Assembly: GCA_965656875.1 (NCBI GenBank)
Contig: CBFHMJ010000028.1
Coordinates: 196,477-260,476, forward strand
Source: CBFHMJ01 sp965656875
Lineage (GTDB): Bacteria > Pseudomonadota > Gammaproteobacteria > Enterobacterales > Alteromonadaceae
Reading direction: 5' to 3'
Length of the DNA: 64,000 nt
The notes under the pieces were generated by a model. That model was given only the letters and a program-made list of their open reading frames with translations, was not told where the DNA came from and searched no databases. Each line of letters starts with the position of its first letter. Positions within the stretch are counted from its first letter, which is position 1. Shown here piece by piece: positions 27,240 to 36,855 of this stretch. The position numbers and the translations under genes were made by a program.

Positions 27240-28721
27240 ATGAAAAAATGTCATTTATCCACCCATCTCTTTCCGTTTTTCCTGCTTGTTCTGTTATTGA
27301 CAGCGTGTAGTGATAATAAAGCCATACGGCCTGAATTGAGCGTCACTATAACCAAACAACCCGTAACCGCGTTGAATACCTCCCTGTTAGCGCCGGGTAC
27401 AACATTGTCCACGAGCACAACATTGTCCACGAGCACAGCATTGTCGAACAGTGCAACCTCGCCAACGAGTCAAACAGCAACGGCGACAGCACTGACATCC
27501 GGTTCTACGGCGACCCGGGGTAACATTCAGTTTGAATGGCTTGCGACCTGGCACATGAGTCGCCCGGTGACGCGACTCGTGTTTAAACGCAATCCCAATG
27601 ACTCCCGTATCTCTCGCTGGACACCGTTAACGGAAGGGATGGAATGGATTGATCATGGCGGCGCGATTAAACGCCGTGATGGTAATGAATTTACCTCAGT
27701 GACGTTCAGACTTACGGCCAATTACACTTCTTTACCTAAAGACTACGCACCGTTTTCACCCTTTTCAGACGGCGGCATGTTGTTTCATTCTGGTCGATTC
27801 TTTGCCTGTGAACAAACCTGCGATAACGACATGAATGACTGGGAAATAACCGTCAACGCGCCCGAAAATGACACTATCCTGGTGAAAGGTCAGGCGTATA
27901 AAGGCACAGCAACCTGGCGAGGACAGGACAGCGGCAGCAAGGTATATGTTGGACATGCCGCACCGACACTGCTGGCTGATATGGTGGCCGTCATTGATGA
28001 AAAATTACCGGAAACACTGAAAGTCCAGCTCGCTGATAAACTCCCCAAAACCCTTACATTCTTTGCAAAACAACTCGGCGCTGTGCCGCAAAAACCAATG
28101 TTATTTGCCTCTTACAGTACAACCAGCGATGGTCGATACGGACATCAGGGCGGCACTTTACCGGGGCAGGTCTTTATGCACTGGTACGGTCAACAAGCCA
28201 TTGAAAAACTGGACGACGATAATACCTTCTGGTTTTTTGCCCACGAAGCCGCTCATATTTATCAAGGCAAAGCGGTAGACATCAGCAACCCGGCACAAGC
28301 CTGGTTACACGAAGGCACGGCAGACTATTTTGCAGGCCAGGCGGTCAGCCATTTTTCCGGAGATGACCGCCTGTTCAGACACAAATTACAGCAAGCCACC
28401 ACAAGCTGCTTCAAACACATTTCAACCGGGCAAGCCGCCGGAACCCGCAGTTTTACGCAGGCAACCCAACACAATCACCGGATGTTTTATGACTGTGGTT
28501 TGCTGCTGGCCGAGAAAATAGCTCGTGATATCCCGTCAGACAGTGGTTTGTCATTATTCTCGCTATGGCAACACTTTAATAATGCGGTAGAGCAGGGCAA
28601 ACCCGCATCGGTGGCAACTTTTATTGAAGCAAACAGTCGCTGGCTCTCGTCTGATCTGACTGAAAAACTCCATCAGTTGTCCAATGACGATCCAACTTCA
28701 TTTTCCATTTTTATGCAGTAA
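27240..28721 (+). CDS. Lipoprotein zinc metallopeptidase, gluzincin type
   Basis: The 493-aa product has a lipoprotein signal (LLLVLLLTACSD, Cys about 23) and a Thr/Ser-rich linker (residues about 45-95) encoded partly by an 18-bp tandem repeat. A soluble region precedes FFAHEAAHIYQ, with H335, E336 and H339 as zinc ligands and base, and WLHEGTADYFA, where E358 would be the third ligand (HExxH-x18-E, peptidase clan MA, M1/M61-like). It is expected to be anchored on the periplasmic side of a membrane and to cleave peptides. It lies just upstream of a small membrane protein gene and the Roc-TIR gene; a link to those is unproven. Confidence 0.75.
   Translation: MKKCHLSTHLFPFFLLVLLLTACSDNKAIRPELSVTITKQPVTALNTSLLAPGTTLSTSTTLSTSTALSNSATSPTSQTATATALTSGSTATRGNIQFEWLATWHMSRPVTRLVFKRNPNDSRISRWTPLTEGMEWIDHGGAIKRRDGNEFTSVTFRLTANYTSLPKDYAPFSPFSDGGMLFHSGRFFACEQTCDNDMNDWEITVNAPENDTILVKGQAYKGTATWRGQDSGSKVYVGHAAPTLLADMVAVIDEKLPETLKVQLADKLPKTLTFFAKQLGAVPQKPMLFASYSTTSDGRYGHQGGTLPGQVFMHWYGQQAIEKLDDDNTFWFFAHEAAHIYQGKAVDISNPAQAWLHEGTADYFAGQAVSHFSGDDRLFRHKLQQATTSCFKHISTGQAAGTRSFTQATQHNHRMFYDCGLLLAEKIARDIPSDSGLSLFSLWQHFNNAVEQGKPASVATFIEANSRWLSSDLTEKLHQLSNDDPTSFSIFMQ
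27403..27456 (+). repeat. 18-bp coding tandem repeat
   Basis: Two perfect copies of an 18-base unit beginning ACATTGTCCACGAG and one diverged copy. They encode repeated LSTST units in the linker of the lipoprotein peptidase. Copy-number change would keep the frame. Confidence 0.8.
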
Positions 28722-28769
28722 GTAGTACCATCGCACTATGTTTTACCCCTTGTTTGATTCACTGAGTAC

Positions 28770-29075
28770 ATGATCATTCTGAAGTTTTTGAGTATGTGTG
28801 CCTTATATGCCTTCTGGTTCCTTTATCTTGGCCAGTTCAGGCAAAATTTAAAAAACTACTCAGTATTACAACATAAGCAATTAAATACCCTGCTGAGCGA
28901 CCGCCCGGGTATTGCCGGTATGCTCCATCCATTAAACTGGCCGGTATTATTTGGTGAAGCCGCCAAAGTTCGCGGCCGCGACGCCTGGCTCGTCGTCTTT
29001 ATCGAACAACGTCAGTGGTTTTATTTTGTTAGCGTTATCACGTTTACCTTTTCCATCACCCTGTGGTTAATTTAA
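28770..29075 (+). CDS. Small membrane protein upstream of the Roc-TIR gene
   Basis: The 101-aa protein has hydrophobic segments at about 5-22 and 80-100 and a cytoplasmic or periplasmic polar middle (RPGIAGMLHPLNW). Family not recognised. It ends 23 bases before the Roc-TIR start, so the two may be co-transcribed. It could be a membrane partner of that protein, but only the spacing supports this. Confidence 0.6.
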   Translation: MIILKFLSMCALYAFWFLYLGQFRQNLKNYSVLQHKQLNTLLSDRPGIAGMLHPLNWPVLFGEAAKVRGRDAWLVVFIEQRQWFYFVSVITFTFSITLWLI

Positions 29076-29098
29076 TGAGTCAATAAGCAGGAGATAAC

Positions 29099-32059
29099 GT
29101 GAGTAACTCCCAACAGACGGAATTGTCAGGCATGAAAAACATTGAGCAAATCATTCAACAAGCAATTGACGACGGCGCGACCAGTCTTTTCCTCGATAAC
29201 ATTCACTTCACCCATTTTCCCGATAATTTCCGTGTTCTGGCCCCACAACTCACCGTATTGCAAATCATGCAGTCGCCTTGTGAGGCACCGGTTGGGCCTG
29301 AATCGTTGGCTGGGCTGGAATACGCCACGTCACTTGAAATGCTGATTTTACAAGGCTGTAGCGAAATTGAATCGCTGGATGTGCTGGCAACCTTGCCCGC
29401 CCTGAAAGAGTTATATCTCGGCCACATGAAAAAAATCTGCTCGCTTGATGCGGTCGCAACAATTCCTAATCTGGAAAGCATGACCATTGACGCGATTTCT
29501 TACCAGGTGGATTATTCGCCGCTGGCGCAGTGTCAGACACTGCGTTTTCTTGACTTTCAGCGTAGTGTTCTGGGGGATCTTAGCTGGTTACGTCAACTCC
29601 CGGATTTACAATCGCTCAGTTTTAACCTGTTTTGCGATGTTACCTGTGGTTATGACGTTATTAGTGAGCTGACAACGCTCCGTTCTCTGACCGTGTTATT
29701 GATTAAAGAGCTCAATCAACACATTGATTTTTCGACGCTTACCCAGCTCCAGGAACTTGATCTTTCGCTGAATCACGAACAATTTTCCCTCGATTTTCTG
29801 TATCAGATGCCAGAAATCGAACGCTTAAAATTGAAATGGACGGATCGACAAGCCAAAGATTTCGTCATCGACTGGCCGATGATTCGCTACCTGGCAACCA
29901 AGCCTGTGCCGTTCAGAACCCTGGATATTCGCGATGTTAACCTGCAAGGCATTCCGCCAGAACTGATTCGCTATGACGGCAGTTTCCGACCCATTCGAGA
30001 TTTTTATCACGCCGTTGAACAAGGAGAAATCCAACACAACGAAATAAAGCTCATGATCCTCGGCAACGGTCGCATCGGTAAAACCCAGTTATTACGCCGT
30101 CTGAACGGTCAGTCGTTTGATGAATGTGTGCCCAGCACGCACGGCATCGCTATTGAGCAAGTACCGCTGCAACTGGATGATAAAACCGTACAACTCGCTT
30201 GCTGGGATTTTGGTGGACAAGACATTTACCTCGGCACGCACAGCCTGTTTGCTGACAAACGCGCTGTTTATTGTCTGCTGTGGCATCCGGATTACGAGCA
30301 AAACACGGTTACTGTGGAAGATGGCATTCGGATTCAACACAAACCCCTGAGTTACTGGCTCTCTTATATTCACTCTCTGGCTGGTAAAGACGCCAACATC
30401 CTGATTCTGCAAAGCCAGGTGGACTCACCGGAACAACGCGCTGTACCACCGATCCCTGCTGCATTCCAACACAACCAAATCCGCACACTGGACATCAGTG
30501 CCGTCACAGAAGACGGTCTGTCCATGCTAATGCCAGCATTAAAACAAGCCGTTAAACTCCAGTTACAACGCAACGGCACAATGCGATTTCCTGCCAGTTG
30601 GCAACAAGTGATTGATGATGTAGACGCTGCTCGACAAAACGGCCAGAAACGCCTGCCATATCAGGAATATGAAGCAATTTGTAAAGCTCATCAGGTGGCT
30701 GCGCCGATGAGTTTACTGCGCTATATGGCCAATGCCGGTAAGGTGTTTTTCCACGGCGATTTGTTTAAAGGTGATCTGGTACTCGACCAGTCCTGGGCGC
30801 TTCAAGCCGTGTATTCGCTGCATGATCGGCAATCAACACTGAAACCGCTTATTGATAACCACGGCAAATTTACCCTGTCACAACTTAATGCCTGGCTCTG
30901 GCAAGACCAATACAACCTGCACGAACAGCACGAATTTATGTCGATGATGCGTCAGTGTGATATCTGCTTTGCGGTGAACACCGACGACGATTTGTCTTAT
31001 TTTATCGCGCCAGATTGTTTGCCCGACAAAGCAGCCCGCACAAACGACATCGCCATGATTTGGCGAGGCCAACAGCCTGACGCACACGTTCAACTCGATT
31101 ATCCATTCCTGCACGACGCCACGATGCGCGGTGTACTGGCAACGCTCGGTGAACGACTCGGCCAACACGCGGTCTTCTGGCGTTATGGTTGCGCGTCCTG
31201 GTTGGCAGAATCAGACTGCCTGATTCAGGTTGATTGCCAGTTACGAGCAACCACAGACGACGAACGCGAACAATTTGGTCAACCGGGAATCATCGACATT
31301 AAAGTCGCTGGATCTTCGGCGGCGGACATTGCAGAACACCTGGTTGAATCCATCAAATACACCACCATGACCGGTAAAAAGCCAGGTGAGACCTGGCTGG
31401 TGGGCGAACCCGATGAATGGGATTTCAACCTGCTTCAATCATCAGAACCGTTTGAACAAATAACCCCTTCAGCAAAAAGAACAACCATGACAAAACCGAC
31501 TATCTATTTTTCATATGCCTGGGGCAAAGAAGACGACCACCATCAACAAGTATGCGACGACATCTACCACGCACTGGAACAAGATTTTACGTTGATCCGC
31601 GATCGCGAAACCCTGAATACCGACGACAGTATCGAACATTTTCAACGGGAAATTGGCGCAGGTGCGCTTGTCATTGTGATCTACAGTGCCAAATCCCTGG
31701 CGTCTGAAAACTGCATGAAAGAACTCTCCTACATCCAACGAACGGGTCTCAACATTGAATCCGTTTTCAGAAAGCGCGTAATCCCCGTGGTGCTTGGAGA
31801 TGTTAACCTGTCGAGTGCGCTGGATTGCGCCCGTTATGCGAAAATATGGCGAGACAAAGCCGACGAATTAGAACAATTACTGGCAGGAACCCAGGATGAA
31901 TCGGCGATAACAGAAGTCAGAAACTATCGCCAGATTGCCGATAGTCTGATGTCATCTCTTACCTGGTCAAGAGACATTATTCTCGATAGAAATCATGAAG
32001 AAATGAAAGCTGATGGCTATCAAATATTGAAGAATCTGATAAGGGACAGGGTGCAATAG
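29099..32059 (+). CDS. LRR-Roc-COR-TIR protein
   Basis: This is a 986-aa multidomain protein. Residues about 30-290 carry leucine-rich repeats (LEMLILQGC, LKELYLG, LQELDLS). Residues about 315-475 form a Roc GTPase: P-loop GNGRIGKT (322-329), DFGGQ (370-374), and LQSQVD in place of the usual NKxD. A COR-like linker with leucine-rich helices follows. The C-terminus from about 799 is a TIR domain, KPTIYFSYAW...VIYSAKSLASENCMKELSYI, with Glu875 in the position of the catalytic glutamate of TIR NADases. The start is GTG with AGGAGATAAC upstream. Roco and TIR proteins of this plan are known or suspected in bacterial immunity and signalling, and the function here is inferred. Confidence 0.88.
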   Translation: MSNSQQTELSGMKNIEQIIQQAIDDGATSLFLDNIHFTHFPDNFRVLAPQLTVLQIMQSPCEAPVGPESLAGLEYATSLEMLILQGCSEIESLDVLATLPALKELYLGHMKKICSLDAVATIPNLESMTIDAISYQVDYSPLAQCQTLRFLDFQRSVLGDLSWLRQLPDLQSLSFNLFCDVTCGYDVISELTTLRSLTVLLIKELNQHIDFSTLTQLQELDLSLNHEQFSLDFLYQMPEIERLKLKWTDRQAKDFVIDWPMIRYLATKPVPFRTLDIRDVNLQGIPPELIRYDGSFRPIRDFYHAVEQGEIQHNEIKLMILGNGRIGKTQLLRRLNGQSFDECVPSTHGIAIEQVPLQLDDKTVQLACWDFGGQDIYLGTHSLFADKRAVYCLLWHPDYEQNTVTVEDGIRIQHKPLSYWLSYIHSLAGKDANILILQSQVDSPEQRAVPPIPAAFQHNQIRTLDISAVTEDGLSMLMPALKQAVKLQLQRNGTMRFPASWQQVIDDVDAARQNGQKRLPYQEYEAICKAHQVAAPMSLLRYMANAGKVFFHGDLFKGDLVLDQSWALQAVYSLHDRQSTLKPLIDNHGKFTLSQLNAWLWQDQYNLHEQHEFMSMMRQCDICFAVNTDDDLSYFIAPDCLPDKAARTNDIAMIWRGQQPDAHVQLDYPFLHDATMRGVLATLGERLGQHAVFWRYGCASWLAESDCLIQVDCQLRATTDDEREQFGQPGIIDIKVAGSSAADIAEHLVESIKYTTMTGKKPGETWLVGEPDEWDFNLLQSSEPFEQITPSAKRTTMTKPTIYFSYAWGKEDDHHQQVCDDIYHALEQDFTLIRDRETLNTDDSIEHFQREIGAGALVIVIYSAKSLASENCMKELSYIQRTGLNIESVFRKRVIPVVLGDVNLSSALDCARYAKIWRDKADELEQLLAGTQDESAITEVRNYRQIADSLMSSLTWSRDIILDRNHEEMKADGYQILKNLIRDRVQ

Positions 32060-32099
32060 CAGTCGCACACTGTTGATAGTCTGAACGTTAGCGCTAAAA

Positions 32100-32131
32100 A
32101 AATGCCAGTGCACACGATGCAACTGGCATTT
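32100..32131. terminator. Bidirectional terminator
   Basis: Ten-base arms AAATGCCAGT and ACTGGCATTT around a 12-base loop, preceded by an A run, between the converging Roc-TIR gene and the secreted protein gene. Confidence 0.75.
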
Positions 32132-32151
32132 ATAGAAGGCTCAAGCCGTGT

Positions 32152-32970
32152 TTAGAAATTGCGTAACTCTGTTACAGCATCTTCTAAGTCACCGATATGT
32201 TCCTGGTAATAAGACGCTTTGGTGTCAGCCACGATTTGGTCCCATCTGTCCCTGTCATCATAGTCTTGTGCATCGTAGGTAAATACATCAAAAACATTAC
32301 CATGAGGGTCAGTTAAACGGCAGGTTATCTCAACATATTGCTCGTAAGGAGAAGAGGATACCTGACATCTGTCAGTCAGCGGCCAGTCAGCCGCTTTTTT
32401 CGCCGTTACCATCGCTTCTAATTTGTTTGCATACTCGTCACCTTTAGAAGCAACTGACGATAAACTGATTGAGCCACGTAAATAACGCTCTGTGTAAATT
32501 GACATTGATACAGCAGCAGCTAATGCGTAGCTGTCGGCCATGTAGTAATAATCATCGTTGAAGTTTTTATTGAATGCGTGATGACTCATCACATCGTTGG
32601 CTTTAATCACTAATCCAGACAGTAGATAAACATCAGGATTACCAGCAGCAGCAGTGTCACTAAAGTGCGCCAATGAGCTTTCTAATGATTGAAACTCGGC
32701 TAAATATTCAAATTCGGCTGTTTTAACAAGTTCTTCGCGCACACGATCTTGAATTTGTTGTAAGCTCTCTTCGCTCAAATTAACGTATTGAGGACCAGCA
32801 GAGCCAAAAATCGCATCAACTAATAATGATTCAAACTGTCCTAACACCGCACTTTTTGCGCTTTTTAGCAATTCTTCACTAAAATCTAATGCTTCTTCTT
32901 CAGCAAATACGGGTAGAGGAGCTACTGATAAATTAAGTACTACTAAAGTCGATAATAGCTTTTTTTTCAC
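32152..32970 (-). CDS. Secreted protein of unknown function
   Basis: This is a 272-aa product with a Sec signal (MKKKLLSTLVVLNLSVAPLP, cleavage after FA around residue 23). The mature part is acidic and helical, with no recognised family; it contains KAAVFGQFESLLVDAIF-like amphipathic helices and one pair of cysteines near residues 201 and 216 (CQVSSS and CRLTDP), which could form a disulfide. It ends just beyond the terminator shared with the Roc-TIR gene. The upstream gap of about 690 bases holds its promoter. Confidence 0.6.
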   Translation of the reverse strand: MKKKLLSTLVVLNLSVAPLPVFAEEEALDFSEELLKSAKSAVLGQFESLLVDAIFGSAGPQYVNLSEESLQQIQDRVREELVKTAEFEYLAEFQSLESSLAHFSDTAAAGNPDVYLLSGLVIKANDVMSHHAFNKNFNDDYYYMADSYALAAAVSMSIYTERYLRGSISLSSVASKGDEYANKLEAMVTAKKAADWPLTDRCQVSSSPYEQYVEITCRLTDPHGNVFDVFTYDAQDYDDRDRWDQIVADTKASYYQEHIGDLEDAVTELRNF

Positions 32971-33663
32971 AACTTCTTCCTAAGTTCGGTGAAATAATTT
33001 ATTCACCCTAATTGTTTTAATCTAATGCGAGAGCTTACGGTCTCTGTAAAGTTCACACTTCAAACCGAGCGTCGTAATCTCCCAGACCAAGCCTGGCTAT
33101 TGAAAAATTACTGAATAATTACATTCATCTCAGACTTAGCCGAACTAGATACAGGAAGATGATGAAAAATCATAAATACCCAATACTTATACTTTATCCA
33201 TAAGTAGCTAATTAATAGTTAATTTTTATTATATGTTCACAGCGGATTTGAATTTCCCTTAAATAACAACAAATTATCGTACCCAAAAAATAACTTCGTA
33301 TTGATGTCGAAAAAGTACCCATATTAATGTCAAAAAAAGTTCATAATTAAGTACCAATATCAACGCTCGGTTATTACAAGCGAGCTTCAACAATTCAGTT
33401 TAAGTTACATCGGATAATTTTCTGAAAACCCACAGACCTCACCCAGCGATTCGTGTAAAAAACAGTCAAATTTTAAATTGATTGCAGATTGAAAAAAACA
33501 ACACTAGATAAGCGCCGTAACACCTTATTATGGAATGATATTGTTTATGAAGGTTGGCAGGTTAGATGGTTGATGATGGGGCTGGTTTGAGCGCAAACTA
33601 TTACGCTCAAATAAGTTGTACAAAGAAAGCACTGATTCACAAAGGCAGGATTTCGAAAGCGGC
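32971..33663. other. Long AT-rich intergenic region with repeat cluster
   Basis: About 690 bases without a convincing gene. At 33279-33362 there is a cluster of four short imperfect direct repeats, GTACCC at 33279 and 33315, GTTCAT at 33339 and GTACCA at 33351, each followed by an A/T-rich stretch; two 21-base units at 33300 and 33323 match at about 16 positions. The rest is AT-rich and featureless. Confidence 0.4.
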
Positions 33664-34227
33664 TTAACAATCATCCAGTAAATCGCTACGACCACAAACT
33701 TGAACGCTACCATCCCGAGAATCATAACGAATCACGATTTGTGCATTATTCCGCCCGGCAGTATCTCCGGCGTCGCGATAGACATAGCTGCACATTCTGT
33801 TGGAATCATGACGATATGAACGAAAACTCTCGTTGTCGTTATTATGTGACACACCGGGTGCAGCGACCATAATGCCATTCCAGATCCCCACACAGCCTGC
33901 GTTACCTCGGCCAACATTTTCGTTCAGGCTGCCTTTATCAATTCCAATGGGATAGCCGATATTATTGGTATCTACGTTTCCGTCGCCATATCCAGGCAAG
34001 TTTTGAACCCTGGTACTGTAACCGCCAAGCAGAAATTTAGTGCGAGTTAAATCCACGCCACTCTTAAAGGCGGTCGCGATACCCTGAACTGCAGCGATAT
34101 GCGCTTCTTCTGACATGTCGTTGTATTTCGCGCTTGCTGTCACCGCAATAATGCCGAGCACAATGATCACGATGATCAGCTCAATAAGCGTGAAGCCCTT
34201 GCTTCGTTGATGACTTGAATACCTCAT
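33664..34227 (-). CDS. Type IV pilin-like prepilin
   Basis: The product is about 187 aa. It has the prepilin leader and cleavage motif KGFTLIELIIVIIVLGIIA at residues 10-30, so prepilin peptidase would cut before the Phe and leave a methylated N-terminus. The remainder has a globular MSHA/type II pseudopilin look (IAAVQGIATAFKSGVDLTR, and a Cys pair at the C-terminus, VQVCGRSDLLDDC). ATG 34227 has AAGGTGG just upstream and is preferred over 34251. No assembly genes are nearby, so this is an orphan subunit of a pilus or secretion system encoded elsewhere. Confidence 0.85.
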   Translation of the reverse strand: MRYSSHQRSKGFTLIELIIVIIVLGIIAVTASAKYNDMSEEAHIAAVQGIATAFKSGVDLTRTKFLLGGYSTRVQNLPGYGDGNVDTNNIGYPIGIDKGSLNENVGRGNAGCVGIWNGIMVAAPGVSHNNDNESFRSYRHDSNRMCSYVYRDAGDTAGRNNAQIVIRYDSRDGSVQVCGRSDLLDDC

Positions 34228-35060
34228 TACCACCTTCAAATTGTTAGCCATCTATTGACCTGGGACAAAGACCAGTTACTTGAAAAAATAGAGACAGATC
34301 TGAATGACAAAAAATTTAAAACGACTGTGTCTAAGGTGAAATCTCAGAACAACTGACCAGATTATTTGACACTGATATTCACAAATGCGAATTTTATGCC
34401 AAAACACCCTGCAATTGATACTTAATGTTGAGTATAGTCAATGATACGCAAAGCGACTCGACATACATCCGGAGAAGCGTGTCAGATACTCATATTTATG
34501 GACAGAAATTTGCTGATTTTGTGACAACATTCCAGCAATCAGCAGCATTCTCTGGCCGAATTCACAACACTAAAAATTTACATTTGGTCGTGATAGCTAC
34601 GTATTTGTGAATATCGGTCATTTCGTTTCTGAAAAGTATATGGATAATGGGTGATATAATCTGAACCCTGCTAATACTCAGTTCCCTGAAAAACGTCATA
34701 TGTAACCGCTATGATGACGTTATGTGAAATAAATTACTATTTCATGCAGAATACCCCTTGTTCGTTTACAGTTGAAGACTCATAATTCCCCCTTTAAAAT
34801 CCAAATGTTACATATTTTCTGTAAATATTAACGCTTTACATGTTCCCGAAATGGTCTAGAATAAGCCGGGGCCTTAAATAGGGAACTAAAACACCTGATT
34901 TTCCGGTCGCATATCTTAGAAATTGTCAAAGCCAGCTGGATAGAGGCAACAGGCTCATGATGAACCTGTTGCTGTAGTCATCCCTTATCTGGAATATCAG
35001 AAATCGTTGTCAGTTACAGGCGAGCAGTTGACCCCTCTGCTTGTTTAATGGAGCCAGCCC
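34228..35060. other. Intergenic region, no gene supported
   Basis: A gap of about 830 bases. It contains a weak inverted pair (AACGTCAT and ATGACGTT near 34693-34723) and a second pair (TGAAATA and TATTTCA near 34725-34745). A 61-codon frame at 34425-34610 has no ribosome site and no coding look. The right end includes the promoter of the HTH gene. Confidence 0.4.
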
Positions 35061-35666
35061 ATGAGCCCTAGAGCCAAAATAAAAACCGACTTTGATCCCG
35101 AAGTGAGCAAAGACACCACAAACTTTCATGATGACGCCTTACGATTTGTACTGGCACATAATCTGCGCCGTCTGCTGGAAGAGCACAACATTCCACAATT
35201 ACGCCTTCACCGCGCTATAGAAGCCTCTGCAATAGAAAAAGCCCGAATTTCCAGCCGCATGCTAAAAAGCTACGTCACGCTGTCAGATGTTAAATCCTCC
35301 ACTAATCCATCTATTGGCACCCTACAGGAAATCGCCCGAGGGCTGCGTTATCTCGGCGTAGACGTCACCGAATCTCATTTACTCAGCCGTGATAATTTCT
35401 CTGTTGTACAACAACGCGAAGGCAAAGCCTCAGGTAATCCCGCCGATCTTAAAACACACCTTATTGGCCTGTTCGACACGCTCAGCACCCTTAAATCGCT
35501 TAACTGCCTGAGTGTTCAACACAGTAATGATCGCGCATTTAACGCCATCGCGATGGAAGCTGCATCAAACTATTTAAAATCTGTCTGGCCGCCTGAGTTT
35601 ATGGTTGATGGTTTGGCGATCATGATGGAGATTATTAATGAGAAGGGAGAACCACTGGAAGGGTGA
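35061..35666 (+). CDS. HTH-like DNA-binding protein, family uncertain
   Basis: This is a 201-aa product. Residues about 30-115 have an XRE-like layout: RFVLAHNLRRLLEEHNIPQ, then a helix, then NPSIGTLQEIARGLRYLGV, resembling helix-turn-helix regulators with an insertion between the helices. The C-terminal half is helical and unlike known sensor domains. It lies upstream of module copy B in the same direction, about 410 bases away, so it could regulate the module, but this is inference. Confidence 0.55.
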   Translation: MSPRAKIKTDFDPEVSKDTTNFHDDALRFVLAHNLRRLLEEHNIPQLRLHRAIEASAIEKARISSRMLKSYVTLSDVKSSTNPSIGTLQEIARGLRYLGVDVTESHLLSRDNFSVVQQREGKASGNPADLKTHLIGLFDTLSTLKSLNCLSVQHSNDRAFNAIAMEAASNYLKSVWPPEFMVDGLAIMMEIINEKGEPLEG

Positions 35667-36079
35667 GTTCGCCAGTTGGGGCAAAAGCACTATCTTTGGC
35701 TCAAGTTTGTTGTTTGAGCCACTTGCCTCAACAATCCATTCAAAAAATTTTCAAAATAATTACGTTTCCAAATAAACACCACGCATTTCCACAATCTAAA
35801 CCTGCCAGCTCTACACGCCACAGGCTGTGCAGGTTGGGAACACAAGCCCGTAAAACACCTCAAATTTCCGGTTCTAAAATCAAACCAACTCCCTGAAATA
35901 CAACGATTTTTTCTATTGCTGTTTTAGGAAAACTTCGCTAATGTTCCCATCGCAATAACAATGGCTGAAGTTAATTGTTAGGGTCGATTGCTGTGTTGAT
36001 GCATAAATCAATCAAATTCGCGACTCAATTACCCGTTATATATACTGAGCGTTCGCCTAAACAATACAGGAAACGCCCA
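35667..36079. other. Intergenic region upstream of module copy B
   Basis: A gap of 413 bases. A 77-codon frame at 35663-35896 has a GTG start overlapping the HTH stop and shows no coding character. The last 30 bases hold an AGGAAA ribosome site for the next gene. No terminator was clear. Confidence 0.35.
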
Positions 36080-36340
36080 ATGAAAATTAACGGCTATGAA
36101 CCCATGCAACAATTGCCGACACAGCGCCCGGCGCAACCGTCAGCACAGACAAACCCGACAGCCAGTCAGCAACAATTACAGGACGATACAGTCACGCTAA
36201 GTTCAGGGAAGATAGATGGAATGGTTGAATCACTGATGACTGGAGGAGGAAAACAACCACCTCTAGTAAGTGAGTTTTCAGGTGAAAACGAACCATTGGG
36301 AAGTAGTGGAGGAGGGCATTTACCACCACCACCTTTATAA
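36080..36340 (+). CDS. Three-gene module copy B, gene 1: small Gly/Pro-tailed peptide
   Basis: The product is 86 aa from ATG 36080 (AGGAAA upstream). It starts MKINGYEP, has a Gln/Pro-rich middle (QRPAQPSAQTNPTASQQ), DDTVTLSSGK, and a tail of glycine followed by proline, ending GGGHLPPPPL. It has the same plan as the peptide at 24402-24608 but low overall identity, as expected of a fast-evolving secreted or assembled component. No signal peptide. Function unknown. Confidence 0.65.
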   Translation: MKINGYEPMQQLPTQRPAQPSAQTNPTASQQQLQDDTVTLSSGKIDGMVESLMTGGGKQPPLVSEFSGENEPLGSSGGGHLPPPPL

Positions 36341-36359
36341 TAAATAAGGTAAAGATTAG

Positions 36360-36854
36360 ATGGTTACCGAAACAGTAATGATTTTGGATTTGTTATTAGC
36401 ATCACTAACTATCTTGACGTTGATCTACTCTACGTCCAAAAAGGTCAATTTCAGTATTTTATCGACGGTAATCATCACTATTTGTGCTGACACTTCTTTA
36501 ATGGTGGTTATGGACTATGTGTTGAAGATAGAAGATCTGCATCTATTGAATTTTCTTTGGTTTACAGGAATTGCATTTTTGCATGTGATGGTTTGTTACA
36601 GCATCTTATTCGTTCATGTTCAGTTCGGTCTGATGATGTCTACATTTGCAAAAATAACAATGGTTATATATCTGACAATGAGCTTCTTTCAATTGATAAC
36701 TTATTTTGACCATGTTCATTTTAAGACAACTATCGTCAGCAGCGCATATCAAGTAGTGATACCAGCTTGCGAACTTTTCTTCACTAGCTGTATGGCACTC
36801 TTCCTGTTACGCGAACTCCTTAGAACTAACCCGCTAGAAAGGTATATGAACTAA
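36360..36854 (+). CDS. Three-gene module copy B, gene 2: four-to-five-pass membrane protein
   Basis: The 164-aa integral membrane protein has hydrophobic segments at about 5-22, 30-55, 65-90, 95-115 and 130-155. It is a homologue of the protein at 23851-24372, sharing VNFS, LLNFLWF, FQLITYF and VIPA in the same order. It follows gene 1 by 19 bases, and gene 3 begins one base after its stop. Family not recognised. The AT-rich codon use differs from the flanking genes and suggests acquisition. Confidence 0.75.
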   Translation: MVTETVMILDLLLASLTILTLIYSTSKKVNFSILSTVIITICADTSLMVVMDYVLKIEDLHLLNFLWFTGIAFLHVMVCYSILFVHVQFGLMMSTFAKITMVIYLTMSFFQLITYFDHVHFKTTIVSSAYQVVIPACELFFTSCMALFLLRELLRTNPLERYMN

Positions 36855-36855
36855 G

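Noticed and set aside
33528..33725. 65-codon minus-strand frame below the pilin gene.
   Set aside because: It overlaps the end of the pilin gene in another frame and has no independent start signal.
34425..34610. 61-codon frame in the gene-free region before the HTH gene.
   Set aside because: No ribosome site, no recognisable domain and poor codon use.
35663..35896. 77-codon frame after the HTH gene.
   Set aside because: GTG start overlapping the HTH stop codon, no ribosome site, and composition like non-coding sequence.
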